In this document: positions 12,563-23,459 of the stretch, piece by piece
How the letters are laid out: each line of letters begins with the position of its first letter
Position numbering within the stretch: position 1 is the stretch's first letter
Origin: Salminus brasiliensis
Lineage: Eukaryota > Chordata > Actinopteri > Characiformes > Bryconidae
Length of the DNA: 64,000 nt
Direction: 5' to 3'
Assembly (NCBI RefSeq): GCF_030463535.1
Contig: NC_132881.1
Coordinates: forward strand, 3,199,526 to 3,263,525
Program-made: the position numbers and the translations under genes
Notes under the pieces: generated by a model
Told to the model about the DNA's origin: nothing
The model's database searches: none
Seen by the model: the letters and a program-made list of their open reading frames with translations, nothing else

Positions 12563-15500
12563 CCTTTTTTTTGTGTGTGTGTGTTTTTTTTTTTGGGGGG
12601 GGGGGGGGGGGTGTAATTTAATAAGATTTTTAGTGCACTTCCAAGAACTCTACTTGAAAGTGGATGACCGAATGGCACCACAGGAGGAGATGAGGACGGT
12701 CAATTTCACCATCCCTCAGATTCCACTCAAAAAGGTTAATGACTGGAGAATCAAGGGACCCAAGAAAAGAGGTTCTGAACCCATCCCGTTGAAGTGGCCC
12801 TTAATCCTTTTTTACGTCATGGCGACGGCAAGAAAGGGCATCTATTCCTGTACGAGCTGAGAACGTAGGCTCGACTGTGGCTCCTTTCTCACGCCAGTTA
12901 TTTAAAGTCCGGTGGTGCGTTGGTCAGTACACACATACACTCGCAGAGCAACAGATCAAGGGACAAGCTAAACAAACTCGGGAGCAGGAGCGCTTGCGTA
13001 AGCGCCGGACAAGAAAAGCTTGACCAGACAGACAAAAAAAAAATGTCGCTGAATTCTCACAGAAAGGGAAAAAAAAAGCCAGCTTCCTATAGGGCTGCAA
13101 ACAACCGCACAATGTAGCAAGGTACACATGCAAAATTATTATTAGGTCATTATTATTACTACGCTATTGGAAACCAAACACATGCTTGATCGTGTCCTGA
13201 ACCAAAGCTCAAGCCCAAAACATCCTAATGCATCACTGCACCGCCACATCCCTACACGCCTGCGACAGCCAGCGCTGTAATCCAACGCCGCGATCATGAT
13301 GCCGCCTCATGAGTTAGCTTTAAGCCCTGGATTGCCATCCGTAACCCCAGTCAGTCAATCCCTGTACCACCAGCCAAGCCCATGTATTTAGCATTTTAAA
13401 CAAAGGGGTTACTCGTTCATGAAGCCCTAAGTGACTAGGTACCTTCTCAAGCTGCTGTTACAGCCTGGTACATACATTAGAGATGGAAACTAGCCTGCTG
13501 GAGGTAGTCAGGGCTAATATTTGCTCGGAGCGAGCAATGTTTGCCTCCAGACACCCTGATGGAAGCAGACTGTGGCTACACTGGAGAGTTAGACTTCGGC
13601 ACAAGGTGGTGGTGAAGGTCCTTCACGATCACAGCTCCTTTAGAACAAAAGGTTCTTCTAGGGCATCGTTCAAAGAACCCTGTAGCGCCTTTATTTTTAA
13701 GAGTAGCAACGAGCTTGACACTGGCCTATGAAGCAAAGAATGGACCAGCTCCTCCGTATCAAAACCTGATCGGCGCAAAGAGCCCTTCTACAGCTCGGCT
13801 TGACCCGCCATCCTTTAAGATCCTTTAAGATCCTTTAAGATTCCCGTGGGAGACGCAAGCTGTATTGTGGGAACTGTAGTGGTTTAGGATGAGTACCGCT
13901 TGCTATAGCAACCGTAGTCTTGTCTGTTGTCCATAAGACTGACATGGGCTTTCTCCTTGCTCAGCGTAAACCTACTGTTCCATTTCGGACCATTGTTTCG
14001 TGTGGTCAGTCACTCGTACACAAGACCGAATGACCGATTCTCAGGCCTCAAAAAAACGATCTGTGTCAGTTCTGGGACTCTGGTTCGTCGTTGTTGCTGC
14101 TTCTGTGCTGCAACGTTCAAAAGGAGGCCTCTGCAATATGCAAATGAGCCCTGCTGAGCAGCTTCAGATGTTCCACATGAGTTTCTGTGGGTGTTCTGGT
14201 GAATCAGATCGCTCAAGTGATCCAAGCAATGTAAATGTTTTTGGTCGAAACAGAGCAGGCCTGTGTTTAAACATGCCAATAGCACAACAGCTACTGGGGC
14301 TCGGTGATGGCAGTGGCAGTACTCAGGGTATTTGCAAAGAGTCGGCCTTGCAGAGCAGCGCTGGAGTCGCGTGACTCGAAGAGATTTGTTTGGTTTGAAA
14401 GTCACGAGTGTCGACCCTGCAGAGAAAAAGAGGCAGTACCAAAAACATGGCGTCCCACCACATGGATTAAGACTTGGAATATGAATAGTGTCCAGTGTGT
14501 CCAATGGCACTTTACTCATTTAGTCAGGGCTGGGCGATATGGTACAAAAATGTTATATCACAATATTTATAACCATGATTTTTATATTATTTTTATATTA
14601 AAAATAAATAATTATAATAAAAAAATCTACCCCATCCAATTAAAACAAGGGCAACAGACCATGCAGTTGGTCGGTGTTCTTGAAGTACTGGTGATATACT
14701 AATAAAAGCATATTGTGTATTAGGGCTGCACAATATTTTGAAAAACTGACATTGCAATACATCTTCTGTGGAATACATATCAAAATATTAAAAACTAAAT
14801 AAATAAAAAGACAAGAACGTACCAAATTTCACCAGAACTCCTTAAACAAACATGTCATAATATTAATAATAAACTCTGTATATCCAATTTTAGAGTAAAA
14901 TATGTGACATTGGGACGATCGGTCATTGGAAATGAGAGCGGTGTGAATTTACCTTCTAAGTAATCAAACTGGACACTGCACAAGAAGTTGCAGGTCCCGA
15001 GGACTGCTGTGCACCACAACAAAATGTGTCATGATTCGCTAAAATATCGTTATATTGCTCACTAGGGGTGGCGAGCTACGCAGCTTTGCCATCAGCAGCT
15101 GGAGTCCCAGAGAGCACAATTGGCCATGCTCTCTTCCGGCACAGTGGAGCTGGGGATCCGGCGCTTTCTCAGACCGTGTCCAGGCTCTTGCATGTATCTG
15201 CATGCATCTCCCAGCGTCGGGAGCATTGCTATTGCTAGGGAGCGCTACGGACGGGTTGGTTAAAGAATATTGGGAATAATTTGTAAAATTAAATCATAAA
15301 CGTTGTGCTCTATTACAGAAATCATATCCAAATGGCCCTGATCGGACAGAATCCCAAAGGGTGACGTCATGAAAGAGCTACTTTTAGTCCCATTAAGAAG
15401 GTTCTGAACACCCTGGCCTCATCTTCTAAGGAATCCCTCGAAGACATATTCGTAGCACCGTTCATTTAAAAGTGTACGACAATGAGACGAGGGATGTGCG

Positions 15501-17290
15501 CTGAATTGCCTAGACCTGTGCAGAAGAAGCCTGAAAGGTAAACACGCGAGCGTTGCTGGCGATATTTCAACTCCGAGGCCACATAAACATCCTGCTCGGC
15601 TAAGAATAACAGAACATCACCCTAATAAAACACAAAGGGGCACAGAAGGAGAGGAAGAGAGAGGAAGAGAGAGAGAGAGCGCGAGAGAGACAGAGAGAAA
15701 GAATGTAACAATTCAGCTCTGGAGAAACACACCTCCCTTAATAGATCACTGGTACAGGAGTCCGGGGCCGCTGTTGCACAACACTGCCCTGCTTTTTCCT
15801 TCTTCTGCATGGAACTGGAAATTTCTCCGAGCCCCGGCTAAAATTCAAAAGTGCTCTTCGCTAAAACAAACAAGAAGCCAAAAGGGTGGCAACCAGCCAA
15901 GCCGAATAAAAAAAAATTGAGCTGGGAAGGGCTATTCTTAGCGGGAAAAAGAATCAAAAGTGAGCAACATTTTCCAGCGCTCGGGTCGGATATTAATAGC
16001 GCTTTGTTGACATTCGCAGGGAATTCATTCAATCGCGCTAATTCACTGGAATTAGGAGTGCTGCGGGGGGATAAGGGCGCTCTCTAATACCAGATATCGG
16101 CCCACGATTGCTGCACAGCGGCATCTGCGTGAATGAGGCAGGCACGTCAAGCCTGGACATTTGTCCATTGAGATTTGCAGGGCTACAAAGAGGATTCCGT
16201 GGCTTTATCTCCCCCGGGCTGTTCGGCGTGACGTACACGCAGAGCTTTAGAGCTCTCTGGACGAGCACCTGCTCACCTGAACACGAGGCGAACGTGCCAC
16301 GTGCCAAGAGGGCTAATGCCTCATCAGCCGCCAAGGCAGGAGGACAGGGCGGCAGACGGGAGCTCTGGTGGCTTGGCGGCGGCTGGGGCAGGGGAAAAAG
16401 TCGTCCGATTTCTAAGGCCCGCTGGTTCTACTTGCAACCTGTCCAGGGGTGTTGTCTACATCCCCAGTGTAGTTCTTTAAGGAGACTTGCTGAAGCAGGG
16501 AAAACAGGCAAGTGTAAAAATCTAAGATGTGGATCTTTACGAGAACCAAAACGGTGAGGTCTAGACCACAGGGTCAGAACATCTTCGAGACATCAGGCAG
16601 GTCTTATAGAGTGTACCCAGTATGCAGTGGTTAGCACCTGCCAAAAGTGCACCAAGGAAGAACAAGGCTCACTGATGCTCATGGAGGTGCCACCTCACAA
16701 CTAACAGGACTAACACCGGTCCAACACCACAGGACACCTTCAGAGGTCTCGTGGAGTCCATGCCTCAACAGGTCAGAGCTGTTCTGGCATGGTTTCTGAG
16801 ACATGAGCAACAAACCCACACCCCAGAAACCCGGGTGGACCAGGTTTGGCAGATTCCAGCAGGTTCTAAGCCCAGAGCTCTGGGCAACTGGCTTGCGCTC
16901 TCTGAACTGCACTGAGCACAAACATCTTCTTAAGCTCTAGGCAGGTCATGCTGTGTTACCAGCCTAGCAGTCGAATCTCTTCATCCACTTTAACAAGAAA
17001 CACAGGGCATGCAGTCGAGAGCACAAGTGGATTACTCATCCCTGAGCGGCTTGGGGGAATAAGGCTTTGTTCTCCAGTGAGTCACCGGTAATGTCCTCCA
17101 CGTTACACCTATGGGAGGCTGGACGAGCTAGCCAGAGTACGAGCTGAGACAGCAGCCTTTCTACCAGCTTGCAGAAGGGTTCCTCTGGGGTTCTTTAACG
17201 TGTGAAGCATTGCTCATGACCTCGGGGGTACCGAGACCAAGCTGAAGCTCGATGGCCTCTTGATTGAGGTCCAGAATAGCATAAAGTTTC

Positions 17291-17358
<68 letters not shown>

Positions 17359-20300
17359 CACCCTAGAGCTGGGCAATTTGACTATATTTTATCGTAGCGT
17401 GATACAGAATTCGCTTTTCTGGGCATATTGAGGATATTGTTTAGTAATGAAATCTGCAGCTGATCAGTGTTGATTAAGCACTGGCAGTGTAATTAGACTG
17501 GTTTAATTACATGAAGTGGAGCAGATGTTGAATAAAAATGACTGTACTCAGTATGTGAGAATACCTGAATAGTAGTTTAATATAACCTGTCGATACTTAG
17601 TGTTACAGTGATACAGTACTTTTACCGTATCGCCCAGCCTTAGAGCTACTCCAATCTAAATCTCAACTACCAGGTAGCTACAGATACTAAAGACATACCA
17701 GCATTGCTCCCAAACACTAGGAGGGTAAGGACTTAACACCTGCCTTCACCGATCCATGCAAAGCCACCTGCCACCTCTCTTGGAACTGCCACTGATGCAG
17801 CACTGTCGGGCAGCCGGCATGTGGAGCACCATCTACCCACCTGGAGAGAACATAGTCAATTGTGCTGATGGGATTGGGATTCAAACTCTCGGTACCCCGC
17901 GCTTCGTCATGAAATTCTGACACAGTGATAAATAGTCACAAAAAAACAAACAAAAACAAAACAAAAACAACCCCACGTACCACTGGGACACCATGGTACA
18001 CTTGAGAGTGTAGTGGGTAAGACCGAGATGGCGTCAGAGACAGATAAACGTCTCATTTGGTTCCCATGCCCTTGACTTACAGTTTGTCCTCTAATTATAT
18101 GTAGAGCCGGTCTGAAGATTTCACAAGAATTTTTTCTTGGCAGCAGCTCACACTGAAAAAGACATTATGACAGAAACAGGTAAAGAGAAAGAGAGAAATG
18201 TCACAGTCACATCAATCCATTATTATTTTATTTATTTATTTATTTTTAAACTGAACCCAACGCCGTTCCCACAGTTAACGTCTCATCACAAACGGACCAA
18301 TGCAAGTATATGGTCATGGCCAAGTAAGAACCTTAAACCTGCTTCTTTCAATGGAAAATATTTTACTCCCAATCATTTTGGAGCATTTCTATTGGTCCAT
18401 TCACCCCATTTTTTTAAACCTGTTTTATCAAATTTTACCACATTTCTCAGAATTTGGTACCTACAGTTAACCCACCCGTTCATAGCTTCCCCTAACACTA
18501 GCAATGCTCCCGACACTGGGAGAAAAAGGACTAGCAGCCACCACCTCTTTTCAAACTCCCGCCAATGCAGCACTTTAAGGCATGTTTAGAGAAAAGCGCC
18601 GGACCCCCAGCTCCGCCACGGCAGCTGACAGACTGTGGCTGTGCCGGCCAACATCTCTTAAGAGCGACAGGGGAAGGAGAGTCACCCGGAGAGAGCCCAG
18701 ACAGTTGTGCTCTCTGGGATTCGGGCTGCTGATGGCAAAGCGGGCTGGCTTGGGATTCAAACCTTTGACCTTTTTGCACAAAGTGACGGATATTACATTT
18801 TTAAAAATCAATATTTTGATGCTATAATTATTTACGCGATGCTGATATGCAAAACTGTACCCGGATCAAAACAGTAGTTTTTTTACTGAGCGCATCAGAT
18901 ATCTGATCAAGCATTTCCTACGGATATCGGCCCCGATACTTTTGATACCTAGTATCAAATCGGAGCATCTTTGACTATGACTGATATTCCGTTTGGGGTT
19001 CAGTCAGCCGAATGAAACGGACTGCAGATGATTCGTCATGACTCCCACCTCCCCCTCCCGCCCTGCACTGAATCCCTCAGTACTGACGTAAACACACACT
19101 CCCTGAACTCATCCTCGCAGCACACGCTGAGGTATTAGGTCGTGCATAACTCTCATTGTTTCCCATCTGCTCTGACCGTAAATCTGAGCAGTCAGTGCGA
19201 CAGCCAGAGGGACGGAAGCTGGCGCCGGGCACCCGCGCTGGCCAGAGCTGAGCTGAGCGGATGGAACCCGCACCGCTGACGCAGGCGCCGCGGCGGAGCC
19301 AGGAATCCGGCGAGAGGGGTGAAGGGGAGGACGGAGGGAAGTCATTGCTCATAGCATGGTCAGCGGAGCACACCGGGGTAGTGGACGCAAGGGAATTCAA
19401 GGAGGCCTGAGACGAGCTCAGAACCCGTTCGGATTATGCTTCGGTACATCCGTATAAAGAGGGCTAATGAGCTGCTCGGAAAGGCCCATTACTCGCCATA
19501 CACCGTCAGATCAGCCACTTCTACTACACAGTATCCATTAACATGGCTAGAGCATGCTACTGTTTTTAGCATTCAGGGTACTTCAGTACTCAAAAGGGCC
19601 CATTATTATTATTGTTATCCTTCTACGTCACAACAGCAATAAAATACCGACATATTGCCCACCTCTTCCTGCTACCGTGGAAACATGGACCGTTCATGGC
19701 TAAAACATGGACCGTTTATGGCTTTTAGGAAACTTTGGCCAACATGGCTGTATCGTAGTGTATCGTAAAGTGTCAGGAACTACTTAAGCAAGTCTATTCC
19801 AGATAAGTCAAGCAAATGAAAGCAAATGTTGGATGATATCGGCACCTAGCTTGTATGATGCTAATTGACTGGGGGCCAAGCATGCATCCTACTTAGCCAA
19901 ATTAGCCTTGTGACTCCAGAATCCCCCATCCAGAACCTACATCAGAAATAAGTAAGAACTATCGCTTAAGGGGCCTGGACACCAGGCGTGAGTTCACGGA
20001 GCAGGAAATGGACCTTCCAGATTCTCCAATGAGAATTCACTTCGGTCAGACCCGCCCTTCCATTCCATTCATAAGTAAAAGGGGGACGTTTTACATGCCA
20101 GTGTCTTGTTAAAGGGTGATTGCTTAATTTTTCTGCATCGTGCAACGGGTGCAATGTAAACAAAGCCATTCTGAGAGGTTCTGGTGGGAAACGCTCCATC
20201 CAAACCCCTGTTGTTTATAGTGACAGTCCTTAAACCCTTAAAAACGTCGTCTTCTAGAACGCACCTCAAGGCAATGTTGCAGAAATGTGATCACCGCCAT

Positions 20301-22927
20301 GAAAATGCAGCCCGACGCCCGAAACTTCGCTTCACAGACCAGCGTTCTCTACACTGAACCACTGAATTATGCAGATATTTGTGACGAATCTGAGGAATTC
20401 CCCCTCAAGCAAGAAGCTTGAAGAACTTTACTGTGGTTCTTTCTTGAAAGTGGTGAAGAAATGCTGAAAAGGGGAAAATTACCCAGGGGTTTAACTTTAG
20501 TCAGACACCTACAGATTCACCTAGGCTTCCTTCAACATGAGCGACGGGCTGAGAGAACTTTCTGTTTAGAGAGGCAACATGAGGGGTTTGAGAGACCGAG
20601 AGAGAAGACAGATCAAGGGCCTCTGCAAGCAAAACCACCAGCTATCGCAGGGAAACAGTTAACTGCAGAGATGGAGAGAAAGACGGAGAGAGATCTGAAG
20701 GTTCACTTAAGGAGGTTAGGTTCATACTTCCTGCCCAAAACACAGCTCATAGTGGTTGAAGTGATTATGTAAAAACAAAGCAACACTGACGTTGCTACTG
20801 CAGGGTCACCAGTGCCGAACTGCTGCACGTCTCAGAAATGCTTAGTAGGCCAGTCAGAGACTGCAAACCAGCACGAGGCCCGCATACTCCCCCATTTTCC
20901 TCCGAGGTGGGCCGAATATTTCCTTGAGTCGCTCAAAAGCCGAAAAATTCACAACCCCTACTTTTTCACCGGGGTTTTCCACCGCTTTACTTTCAGCAGA
21001 AGCTCAATTGAGACATTACCCCAGGGAACTGTGCCGCGCCGGTAGAGAAACCTGGTCTCCCACTAAGCCGACCTGATAACAAGGTCATGGGGCCAAACGT
21101 GAGGCTTGTGCAGACTATGCTAAGAAGGGAGGGAGGAAGGCAGGCAGTCTAGCCAGGCCTGCTCTTCAAAATAAATGTAATTACCCTGACTGCCATTACT
21201 ATCAGCATCTCCAAGGTCCAATCTATGAACATCAACACAAGTTCAACTTCTACTGTATTTCTTTGGTTTGTGCAGAGATTGGAACCCTCTTTTTACTGTG
21301 GAACATGACCTTTTTTGCAGGCTAGGAAGGCATTAGTGTTGTCGACCGCAGCACTGAATTGGAGTGGAAACTTTTGCCTCAAATACATATGCATATTCCA
21401 CCGTGAGTCACACACTTCTCCTAACATATGGATTGGGCTGCTATGTATTCAATCAGATCCCCAAACATCTGTAGGATTTTCTGGCGAATTCCGCCGATTA
21501 AATTGGCAGTAAAATCAAAACCTGGAGGGGGGGTGGGTGGTGGGGTGATATGTGATGTTTCATTCAACCAAATGCAAAAAAAAAAGAAAGATGTCCAATT
21601 CTAAAAAGATGGGCAGACGTAAATGTGCAAATAACGTAAAAAACAACGTAAAATCTGTAAAATAAACCCCCAGTTTGGAATTCTATTTAAATAAATAAAA
21701 AAACCCATTAGAAACAATGCACACAAATTCAAATCTGTGAAATCAGCTGATAATAAATACATAAATCATCATTCAATACAAACAAATATTGAACGCAAGT
21801 TTTAGAAATGCTTATCTGGCGCAAACATAGCTACACAAACTTGTTGGTCAATTTAAAACAAAACAAGGCTGCAAATAAGTGCATATAAACAAAACAAACA
21901 CACAAATTTATTAAACAAACAAAAAAAACAACAACGCAGAAATAACGTAACCAAACGCAGATATGACCTAAACAAACAGGCCATAGTAAACACAAGATTT
22001 AACAAACGTGTAAAGGCTGTCAATTCACATAAAAGTGCAGTCCTGGTGGATTCATACTATTGTAAAAATACGTACAACTAACCTTTGATTCAAACTGTAG
22101 TGAACTCTAAAAAACGATGCGAGATCAATTCTAAAATATTTTCAATTCAAACAAACAAAAACGTAAACACACGGTTTAGAAATGTGTAAATAACGTAACC
22201 AAATGTACAAAAGACATAAAGAAACCCGTAAAAAACGTAAAAACCTAATTGGCCATAGTAAACGCAAGGTTTAACAAACGCATCAAGGCTGTCAACAAAC
22301 GTAAAACTGACGTCCTGCTGGATTTACGCAAACGCAAAAAATACATACAATTAACCTTAGGGTCAAACAGTAGTCTAACAACGTCAAGATCAATTCCAAA
22401 CGATGTTTAACTTAAATAAACGCAGAGAAAAACGTAAACACGAGGTATCTTAAGACGTAAAAAACGTAAACAAACGCGTAAATTACGCAAACTAGGGATT
22501 TATACGACGTTCAGTGCAAATAAACGAAGGGTTAGTTAGTTGTTTTTACAGATTCGTGTACGTTAGTTAGCTACATGGCGTACAGAAAGTCAAACTACCG
22601 TAAAAACGCGTTACATTTAACGTTAGACAAGCGCGAGTAAACGCAAGCTTCTTTTACAAACGAGAAATAGGGAAAACGCTCAAACGCAAGGTTCAAGCGA
22701 AGGTAAACGTAACTAAAAAACAAACAAACAAACAAGAAACGTCTAAACGACGATTCAGCCCGGCTGTCGGGGTCGCGCTGATGAGCGCAGGCGGTGAACG
22801 GCGCGTAACGGACTCCGGACGACCACCGCTGCAAGCCAAGTTTGTCGGGCTGCTTGTTGCGCCCCCGACCCCCGACCCCCGCTAGAGGCAGGTCTTACCA
22901 GTAGACTTGAGGGCAGAATACAGACAT
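4883..22927 (-). CDS. lbh: LBH-family transcription cofactor (limb-bud-and-heart), three coding exons
   Basis: LBH proteins are small, acidic, intrinsically disordered nuclear transcription cofactors involved in heart, limb and epithelial development. Join 22927..22899, 10494..10392 and 5104..4883 on the minus strand: 354 nt, 117 residues plus stop. Phases agree (29 nt, then 103 nt, then 222 nt), and every boundary is GT-AG. The protein starts MSVFCPQVYCP, continues with MTEVM (residues 19-23), and carries the family core FPDPSDF (46-52), KDRLPSIVVEPT (59-70) and VESGELRWPP (74-83). It ends in a Glu/Asp run at 90-102 and a short polar tail. The usual vertebrate length is about 105 residues. 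The N-terminal third is divergent from what I know of LBH (cysteine-rich, C5, C10 and C16), so this may be the fish paralogue lbhl rather than lbh itself. Intron 1 is about 12.4 kb and intron 2 about 5.3 kb. Confidence 0.9.
5400..5570 (+). mobile_element. tRNA-SINE-like fragment
   Basis: The sequence has a B-box-like CAGGTTTAATCC, followed by a downstream block with GGCTGGGAGTCTAAGTG and an AT-containing tail. This organisation is typical of fish tRNA-derived SINEs. The 5' end is poorly defined. Confidence 0.4.
5645..6230. repeat. Polypurine GGGACA/GAGACAGA tract
   Basis: About 590 bp are almost entirely A and G on the plus strand with regularly placed C (GACAGA, GGGACA, GAGACA). It is a degenerate short-unit tandem array inside lbh intron 2. 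Open frames on either strand are products of the bias, not genes. Confidence 0.85.
7725..7985 (+). mobile_element. Non-autonomous DNA transposon fragment, copy A
   Basis: Begins ATAAGGACAAAAGTATTGGG ACACCTGCTCATTCATT and continues with AGAGGCTTTCTGCTAG, GGGTTTGATTGCATTCAGC and GTGAGGTCAGGATTTTGG. The same order of blocks recurs at 9205-9420 and 9421-9835. The transposon class is not determined here. Confidence 0.65.
8470..8870. mobile_element. AGAACC-palindrome MITE-like repeat
   Basis: Dense AGAACC and GGTTCT motifs include the palindrome GTTCTATATAGAACCC near 8825. Related fragments occur near 13640-13710, 48480-48560 and 52600-52850. The structure fits a short inverted-repeat element family of fish; no coding capacity is seen. 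Confidence 0.45.
9205..9420 (+). mobile_element. Non-autonomous DNA transposon fragment, copy B
   Basis: Repeats the copy A blocks (AAGTATTGAGACACCTGC, AGAGGCTTTCTACTA, GTGAGGGTTTGATTGCATTC). It is interrupted by a 29-base poly(A) run at 9271-9299 that is absent from copy A. Confidence 0.65.
9421..9835 (+). mobile_element. Non-autonomous DNA transposon fragment, copy C
   Basis: This is the longest copy in the window and directly abuts copy B. It continues past the shared head into ACTGGATGGAGCACCATCA, CTGCTCCACAGCTCAATGC and GGCTTTATACCCCTCTAGCC, a block widely dispersed in fish genomes. No open frame is present. Confidence 0.65.
10392..10494 (-). CDS. lbh: lbh coding exon 2
   Basis: The acceptor is TTTGCAG|CCCTGCG and the donor is TTCCAG|GTACGG. 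It encodes residues 10-44, including MTEVM, MEDM and LSPGKESLAFQ, which align with LBH MTEVM...LSPRKDGLSYQ. The 103-nt length restores frame with exons 1 and 3. Confidence 0.9.
11083..11131. repeat. (TA)n microsatellite
   Basis: About 49 bp of uninterrupted TA dinucleotide in lbh intron 1. Confidence 0.95.
11655..11915 (+). mobile_element. Degenerate DNA transposon fragment, copy D
   Basis: A diverged relative of copies A-C. It has TGCCAGAAGTTTGTGGACAC at the head and GATGGAGCTCCATCACTCC followed by CTGCCCCACAGCCTTGAG in the body, in the same order as copy C. Confidence 0.5.
12230..12313. repeat. (AT)n microsatellite
   Basis: About 84 bp of uninterrupted AT. Apparent alternating Ile-Tyr reading frames on both strands are repeat translations. 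Confidence 0.95.
12476..12612. repeat. (AAT)n-(AC)n-poly(G) compound microsatellite
   Basis: A TAA/AAAAT run passes into about 50 bp of AC, then TG and homopolymers of T and G ending near 12612. Confidence 0.9.
14525..14790. mobile_element. MITE-like GGGCTGGGCGATAT element
   Basis: A head AGGGCTGGGCGATATGG is followed by very AT-rich sequence. A related head AGGGCTGCACAATATTTTG lies near 14720. It shares the head with the element at 17364-17650. Confidence 0.5.
15055..15280 (+). mobile_element. tRNA-derived SINE copy
   Basis: Contains GCCATCAGCAGCTGGAGTCC, AGAGAGCACAATTGGCC and GGGAGCATTGCTATTGCTAG, in the order seen in the 44.9-kb copy. Confidence 0.6.
15640..15700. repeat. (GA)n low-complexity tract
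   Basis: GAGGAAGAGA and GA repeats of about 60 bp in lbh intron 1. Confidence 0.85.
15840..16330. promoter_or_regulatory. Possible conserved non-coding element in lbh intron 1
   Basis: About 490 bp of balanced-composition, non-repetitive sequence with homeobox-type ATTA/TAAT cores (GATATTAATAGCGC, GCGCTAATTCACTGG). It lacks splice-flanked coding blocks and matches no dispersed family in the window. This is inference from composition; conservation was not tested. Confidence 0.25.
16560..16960 (+). mobile_element. Degenerate Tc1-like transposase fragment
   Basis: CACCTTCAGAGGTCTCGTGG and GTCCATGCCTCAACAGGTCA encode TFRGLVESMP, which I recognise from the C-terminal part of a dispersed fish Tc1-like transposase. 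The upstream GTGGTTAGCACCTGCCAAA block belongs to the same element. Stops and indels break the frame. Confidence 0.6.
17297..17355. repeat. (AT)n microsatellite
   Basis: About 59 bp of uninterrupted AT dinucleotide. Confidence 0.95.
17364..17650. mobile_element. MITE with inverted termini
   Basis: The left end is TAGAGCTGGGCAATTTGAC and the right end is CCGTATCGCCCAGCCTTAGA. The termini are imperfect inverted repeats (GCTGGGC with GCCCAGC), and TAGAGC flanks both ends. The roughly 285-bp body has no coding capacity, which suggests a non-autonomous DNA element. Confidence 0.6.
17705..17930 (-). mobile_element. tRNA-derived SINE copy
   Basis: Minus orientation. Contains GGAACTGCCACTGATGCAGCA, CATCTACCCACCTGGAGAGA and TGGGATTCAAACTC, the last being a B-box complement. 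Confidence 0.55.
18465..18785 (-). mobile_element. tRNA-derived SINE copy, longest
   Basis: Reading on the minus strand it starts with a B-box-like GGTTTGAATCCCAAGCC and ends with the shared GGAGCATTGCTAGTGTT and GGGTGGGTTAA blocks. At about 320 bp it is the fullest copy of the family in the window. Confidence 0.65.
21560..22745. repeat. AACGTAAA-rich tract with a 272-bp tandem duplication
   Basis: About 1.2 kb dominated by A runs punctuated with ACGTAA and AACGCAA, with at least a dozen ACGTAA occurrences. The block beginning GGCCATAGTAAAC at 21979 restarts at 22251 with the same order of landmarks: AAGG/AAGATTTAACAAACG, AAGGCTGTCAA, CCTG(C/G)TGGATT and AAAAACGTAAACAC. This gives a 272-bp period; an older partial copy precedes it. 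It lies inside lbh intron 1, adjacent to exon 1. Confidence 0.8.
22899..22927 (-). CDS. lbh: lbh coding exon 1
   Basis: Encodes residues 1-9 and two bases of codon 10. The start ATG lies in GACCTACATGTCTGT on the minus strand. The donor reads TG|GTAAGACC. The match of MSVFCPQVYCP to the conserved LBH N-terminus after splicing to exon 2 decides the start. Confidence 0.85.
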
Positions 22928-23330
22928 GTAGGTCTTCACGTCTCCGCGCTTTAGGGGCTGAGCTGATTCGGGAGAGCTCCTCTTCTTCAGCCTCCGGTCT
23001 GTACGCGCTGCACGGGCTGACTGCCACAACAAGCCCTCGCTGCATCCACCGACTCACACGATCAATCTCCCGCAGCTGAAGCGCAAGTTTTATCAAAGGA
23101 GGCGTGTCTTCCGCCGTGACCACGCCCACTCCAGAATCTTCTGAATGGCAGCATAAGAATGAAAGAGCTGGCGTAGCTGCAGCAGCAGCCAATCAGCGAG
23201 CTGCATCGACGGCGCTGGATGACGACAATGGGGCAGGGCTGCTGTGATTGGACGCTGGGGGGAAACAATGCAACACACGCAGACAGACGGAGCATGAACC
23301 AGTGCTCCCAGTTTGATTGGCGTTGTAAAT
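22928..23330 (-). promoter_or_regulatory. lbh: lbh promoter and 5' UTR region, CpG-rich
   Basis: The stretch upstream of the lbh ATG on the minus strand is markedly richer in CpG than its surroundings. It holds minus-strand CCAAT boxes (plus-strand ATTGG near 23246 and 23315), a TATA-like GATAAAAC and a TCF/LEF-type CTTTGAT at 23092-23098. The exact transcription start is not visible in sequence. Confidence 0.5.
23092..23098 (-). promoter_or_regulatory. TCF/LEF-type site upstream of lbh
   Basis: CTTTGAT on the minus strand, about 165 bp upstream of the lbh start codon and overlapping a TATA-like GATAAAAC. LBH has been reported as a Wnt/beta-catenin target in mammals, which makes the site plausible. 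A 7-bp match alone is weak. Confidence 0.3.
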
Positions 23331-23459
23331 CCCATTGATTGCAGCCAGCGTTTCCAGCGCGTGTCTACGGAGGGTCTTTTTTTTGGATGTAGGAGGTCCT
23401 TTTGGGTGTGAGGTCCCTGGTGCCCTGGTCCAGCCTTCATCCTTTGAGATTCTCAATGA

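Larger units (their letters stand above)
10495..22898 (-). other. lbh: lbh intron 1
   Basis: GT-AG intron of about 12.4 kb. It contains microsatellites, transposon and SINE copies, two possible conserved blocks (15840-16330 and 19080-19400) and a 272-bp tandem duplication next to exon 1. No exon of another gene was recognised. Confidence 0.8.
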
